From Pedobacter cryoconitis (lineage in GTDB: Bacteria; Bacteroidota; Bacteroidia; Sphingobacteriales; Sphingobacteriaceae), in the NCBI RefSeq assembly GCF_001590605.1, contig NZ_CP014504.1:1488001-1552000 (forward strand): DNA of 64,000 nucleotides, given 5' to 3'. Of the stretch, positions 62,201-64,000 are shown one piece after another. Numbering within the stretch: the stretch's first letter is position 1; each line of letters opens with the position of its first letter. The position numbers and the translations under genes were made by a program. Under the pieces are notes generated by a model. It saw nothing but the letters and a program-made list of their open reading frames with translations, had not been told where the DNA came from and did not search any database.

Positions 62201-62389
62201 TTTACGGGTATTATATACAATACACAGAAAGGATTCACAAATTTAAAAATATCTGAAATGCAGCTTAAATGTCGTCTACTTAAAGATTCCTTTAATACTT
62301 TTAGTCCAAAACCAGGAGATAAATATATAGTACACCTACATTTTTTCCTGAAAGGAATCAGAGCGGAGATTATAAATAAGATTAGTTAA
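59228..62389 (+). CDS. SIR2-like, STAND-type NTPase defence protein (Avs5-like architecture)
   Basis: A 1053-residue protein with three parts. Residues about 1-275 are a SIR2-like NADase domain: LFLGAGSS (31-37), TTNVD (113-117) and GYSFTDPISKNLI (206-218). Residues about 340-560 are a P-loop NTPase with Walker A GSFGTGKST (373-381), a hydrophobic strand NIIITCQEVE (425-434) and a sensor-like VSIREN (near 464). About 640 to the end are helical repeats of TPR type, the likely sensor. SIR2 + STAND NTPase + repeats is the plan of Avs5 and related antiphage proteins that destroy NAD+ on sensing a phage. In the SIR2 KxHG position this protein reads KLNG (N161), so the catalytic His appears to be Asn. 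No signal or membrane helix. No partner gene is required by its architecture. Confidence 0.82.
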   Translation: MNHILNDDDILENYLTQELFPSIQRGDVTLFLGAGSSVTDKKFLGSQIIDYYESKLAIQLGISDLVEFMDMISAMPNFVRDDFDNYISTLLSKLIPTDTHKIIASANWNQIITTNVDLILERAFDSIQNTYNENKSLRPIRNISETRGQPSNSILKYIKLNGCISDKNKYPLIFSTKDFISQKKYHNSVLQSLSDLPPNSKFVTIGYSFTDPISKNLIKYFDSFNFRHRKPIICFDPYIQDGRLDYLKEKGIFVIKLDVESLFKRFIAWEETKAASVVIRKSITFKNINDESISIPSKLKLALGNNIIQLSDSSKIPSTNPILFYQGEKPSYDTVRKNNDVIKTSKLDDIRGEIIKIIKKNAEKSIPVIFLTGSFGTGKSTFAYRLINSLIHDVSLNALAFEFYDLSILRTQDLGELFSLTDAENIIITCQEVEIDSSFKEFMDLRNKLSSEQFSKFNIYFIVSIRENILIKFTNAYKYKNVHQLNIDSKINELEASELVDKLSGVDLVKFRDPGEKRQLINTIIKDFQGDTFISLISMITNNNFDDIIYSAYFQLSKTAKDAFLFTSLLYQYKILMPSGLLMRLVSKDWAEFEQDVLKYDSKGILIQDYITGSSSPDIYFRTRHSIISEHLVSRILKNQDQKFDKVKKIVSHLIESDYSAKLFVDLIKSLRYNNAFPEDRMNILFDIADPIFETNPHFVQHYALNLQLRRTETSIKKGIDKIRYAESFLDHRNHRLIHRRAVLHFELAKIYQRNGNYANTWINLEEARDLFEVKRLEDPFSSFSYVDNLNLELWVLDKLNLEETDLLLLHIKIQGLFDFAINSIFEDLDKILKLKYQYYRSLESSLSPSDTSLIDYLEELYENEDTRPYSLVLKYNYLSQKKLEDKAFALIPELENLIYNNEVAKLLFTYYGRNLNIFDNRQKYFNLIKMGYNFPAKDRLRYHFYSYVAESYNLNFTYVSDHIHSIMNLDSNINPDLHELWLDENYEIKSFTGIIYNTQKGFTNLKISEMQLKCRLLKDSFNTFSPKPGDKYIVHLHFFLKGIRAEIINKIS

Positions 62390-62905
62390 AGATGAGGCTC
62401 TTATTAATAATCTTTAAATACTATATTTGAGTAGCATTTGCAGCTAAAGCGTATTAAAAAAAAGGTGAGCGATTCGGGTATTACCATTTCAAAACCCTCT
62501 AAATATTGAATAACCCCTGATTTTTGCAGTTGAGCTCTTATTATAGTTAATGACCTTCATTAATTTCATCTACAACTAATTGGACGGTTTTACAAATCGA
62601 ACTCATATCTAAGGTGAAAAATTCCCTCCCAGGATCTACTCGGTAATTCTTAAGTATATCATGAATCATTTTTTGGGCCAATTTACAGTCAAAAACATTC
62701 CATTCCCTCATGACATAATGTTTATCTGGGTATCCCATATAACTTTAAAAGTATGAAATTTTATATAATTAAATATAAAATGATCACTTCAACGCTAATC
62801 TGAAAATATTCACAGTTGTGGTTCATTTTTAAATCCTATCATGCGAGAAATAGTTTTATTTATTTTACCTACATTGTGACATTTACTAACGTTAGTCTGG
62901 TTTAA
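62390..62905. other. Spacer between the SIR2 gene and the nucleotidyltransferase gene
   Basis: 516 bases, A+T-rich. It contains the small minus-strand frame at 62547-62738 and probably the promoter of the nucleotidyltransferase/DUF262 pair in its last 150 bases. No terminator hairpin was recognised behind the SIR2 gene. Confidence 0.5.
62547..62738 (-). CDS. Possible small protein of 63 residues
   Basis: ATG 62738 opens a 63-codon minus-strand frame (MGYPDKHYVMREWNVFDCKL ... VDEINEGH). Composition is like a real soluble helical protein: two amphipathic helices (CKLAQKMIHDILKNY, SSICKTVQLVVDEIN). No family recognised and no paired gene nearby. The second Met (residue 10) is an alternative start. 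Confidence 0.38.
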   Translation of the reverse strand: MGYPDKHYVMREWNVFDCKLAQKMIHDILKNYRVDPGREFFTLDMSSICKTVQLVVDEINEGH

Positions 62906-63487
62906 ATGAAAGAAGCACTTTTTAATGATATCTTAACAAAACCAATTAATTATACTACTTCTAAATGGGTTTTAGAAAGAATACCATTTATATTTAATGA
63001 TGATTTAGACCTTTACATAAATTGGAAGGAACGACTATCAAAGCTAATTGGTGTTGATAGTAGAGCGATAGTAATTACTGGAAGTTCTTCAGTAGGATAT
63101 AGCTTAAATCCTGTTAAAAATTTCAAGCAATTCTCTGCTACTTCAGATATTGACGTTGCAATAATCTCAGATCATTATTTTGATATTGCATGGCATTTTT
63201 TAAGAAATATTGGCACAAAATATCATCGTTTAAAGCAAAAAGAAAAAAATGCTATTGATGACCATCGCACAAGATTGATTTATTATGGAACAATAGCAAC
63301 CGATAAAATAGTACATCTATTACCTTTTGGAACTATTTGGTTAGAAGCAATGGTCGAAATGATGACAGTTGAGCCGACATTAGATAAATCAATTAATTTT
63401 AGAATATATAAAGATTTTGAATCGTTGAAATCATACCAAAACATATCAGTTGGTCTAGCAAAAGACCAATTGCTTATGCAACAATAA
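62906..63487 (+). CDS. Nucleotidyltransferase-like protein paired with DUF262 gene
   Basis: A 193-residue protein. The segment VITGSSSVGYSLNP (57-69) then ATSDIDVAIISD (78-89) is the GS...DxD metal-binding core of the DNA polymerase-beta-like nucleotidyltransferase fold (G59-S60, D81, D83), with a long loop between. A third acidic residue is not clear. Such folds in defence loci include MNT antitoxins and CD-NTases; this one matches neither by recognisable motif. The DUF262 gene starts 7 bases after its stop, so they form one operon. Confidence 0.65.
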   Translation: MKEALFNDILTKPINYTTSKWVLERIPFIFNDDLDLYINWKERLSKLIGVDSRAIVITGSSSVGYSLNPVKNFKQFSATSDIDVAIISDHYFDIAWHFLRNIGTKYHRLKQKEKNAIDDHRTRLIYYGTIATDKIVHLLPFGTIWLEAMVEMMTVEPTLDKSINFRIYKDFESLKSYQNISVGLAKDQLLMQQ

Positions 63488-63494
63488 TTATAAT

Positions 63495-64000
63495 ATGTCA
63501 AATATCATACAAACCACACACAGAGATATCGCTTGGTTTAAACAGGCAAATGAATTCCACCAGCTTCAAATGAAGCCCCAATTCCAAAGAAATCTTGTTT
63601 GGACAGACAAACAGAAAAGCTTCTTAATAGACTCCATATTAAATAGCTATCCTGTTCCTGAATTATATATGCAAGATATAATAAGTGGTGATGGTTCTAA
63701 ACTATATATAGTTGTAGACGGGCAGCAAAGAATAACTGCTTGCTTAGATTTTATAGATAACCAATTTCAAATTGACGGAAAGGATAGCCCTAGTTATGCA
63801 GAAATGAGCTTTGATGACTTGAGTACCGATCAAAAAAAGAAAATTTATAGTTATTCCTTTGTAGTAAGATTATTGCCAGAAATGTCAGATCCTGAAATTA
63901 GAGAGATTTTTTCGCGATTAAACAGAAATAATGTCGTCTTAAATGCTCAAGAACTTAGGCAAGCGACTTATTGGGGTCAATTTATTCAGACTATGAACGA
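63495..64000 (+). CDS. DUF262 (GmrSD-type) protein, 3' end beyond window
   Basis: An open frame from ATG 63495 runs to the window edge (168 codons seen). DUF262 landmarks: KPQFQRNLVWTDKQKSFLID (about 27-46), YPVPELYM, VVDGQQRITACLDF (about 73-86; the DGQQR loop is the ParB-like NTP-binding signature) and IFSRLNRNNVVLNAQELRQA (about 138-157). DUF262 forms the N-terminal half of the type IV modification-dependent restriction enzyme GmrSD and of many stand-alone defence proteins. Whether an HNH (DUF1524) half follows cannot be seen. It is translated from an operon with the preceding nucleotidyltransferase-like gene. Confidence 0.85.
   Translation, partial: MSNIIQTTHRDIAWFKQANEFHQLQMKPQFQRNLVWTDKQKSFLIDSILNSYPVPELYMQDIISGDGSKLYIVVDGQQRITACLDFIDNQFQIDGKDSPSYAEMSFDDLSTDQKKKIYSYSFVVRLLPEMSDPEIREIFSRLNRNNVVLNAQELRQATYWGQFIQTMN

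Larger units (their letters stand above)
52367..64000. mobile_element. Integrated element at tRNA-Lys, left end
   Basis: Integrase directly downstream of a tRNA gene, intron insertion, decayed genes and defence-type cargo, with a clear rise in A+T content after about 58.5 kb, mark a genomic island. The left border is inferred to lie in the tRNA 3' end. The right border, which should carry a direct repeat of the tRNA end, is beyond the window. Confidence 0.7.

Noticed and set aside
1..64000. CRISPR array, rRNA operon, riboswitch or transposase
   Set aside because: No regularly spaced repeats, no rRNA-like sequence, and no transposase motif were found; no preQ1-type leader was recognised before queE or the queuosine transporter.

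Overview
The window looks like a chromosomal segment of a Bacteroidota bacterium, most likely of the Sphingobacteriaceae (Pedobacter-like). Supporting signs are the family content (DUF4249 lipoprotein, DUF3347 lipoprotein, GH92 alpha-mannosidase, OmpA/PD40 protein, bifunctional nuclease with UVR tail, IntDOT-like tyrosine recombinase), the scarcity of Shine-Dalgarno sequences, and repeated matches to the Bacteroidota promoter -7 box TANNTTTG, one with a well-spaced -33 TTTG at the tRNA gene. No rRNA, CRISPR array or intact insertion sequence was seen.

Positions 1 to about 52,120 are core chromosome. In order: the tail of an unidentified gene, a PAP2 phosphatase, a P-loop kinase-GNAT fusion, a decayed stretch, two lipoproteins, citrate synthase, an aspartic protease, a 2OG-Fe(II) oxygenase, then a minus-strand run etfB-etfA-nuclease-nucleoside transporter-ketopantoate reductase. 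Next come a TPR protein with a chromate transporter, dnaB, rlmB, and a Kdo/nucleotide-sugar cluster (manC, kdsD, recQ-kdsA). After the OmpA/PD40 protein and queE follows a minus-strand series from aminotransferase and omega-amidase through glycosylasparaginase, cutC, lepA and folD. Then a queuosine-precursor transporter, an RRM protein, YhhN, the envelope pair PBP1C and alpha-2-macroglobulin, topA, a peroxidase, a two-gene 5'-nucleotidase, mnmA and a GH92 mannosidase.

At 52,294 lies tRNA-Lys(TTT), and from there to the window end the content is accessory. An IntDOT-like integrase sits 250 bases downstream of the tRNA and is interrupted by a 2.5-kb group II intron that encodes its own RT/maturase/HNH protein. 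Splicing at the inferred junctions restores a 440-residue integrase exactly in frame, but its HxxR catalytic box is altered. Cargo follows: a MarR/degenerate GIY-YIG-like/alpha-beta hydrolase cassette, about 0.95 kb of decayed sequence, a large SIR2 + P-loop NTPase + helical-repeat protein resembling Avs5-type (SIR2-STAND) antiphage proteins, and a nucleotidyltransferase-like gene coupled to a DUF262 (GmrSD-type) gene that runs off the end. This last 5 kb is visibly more A+T-rich than the core and reads as a defence island. The right end of the integrated element is outside the window.

All protein assignments are from reading motifs and family resemblance; no database search was run.
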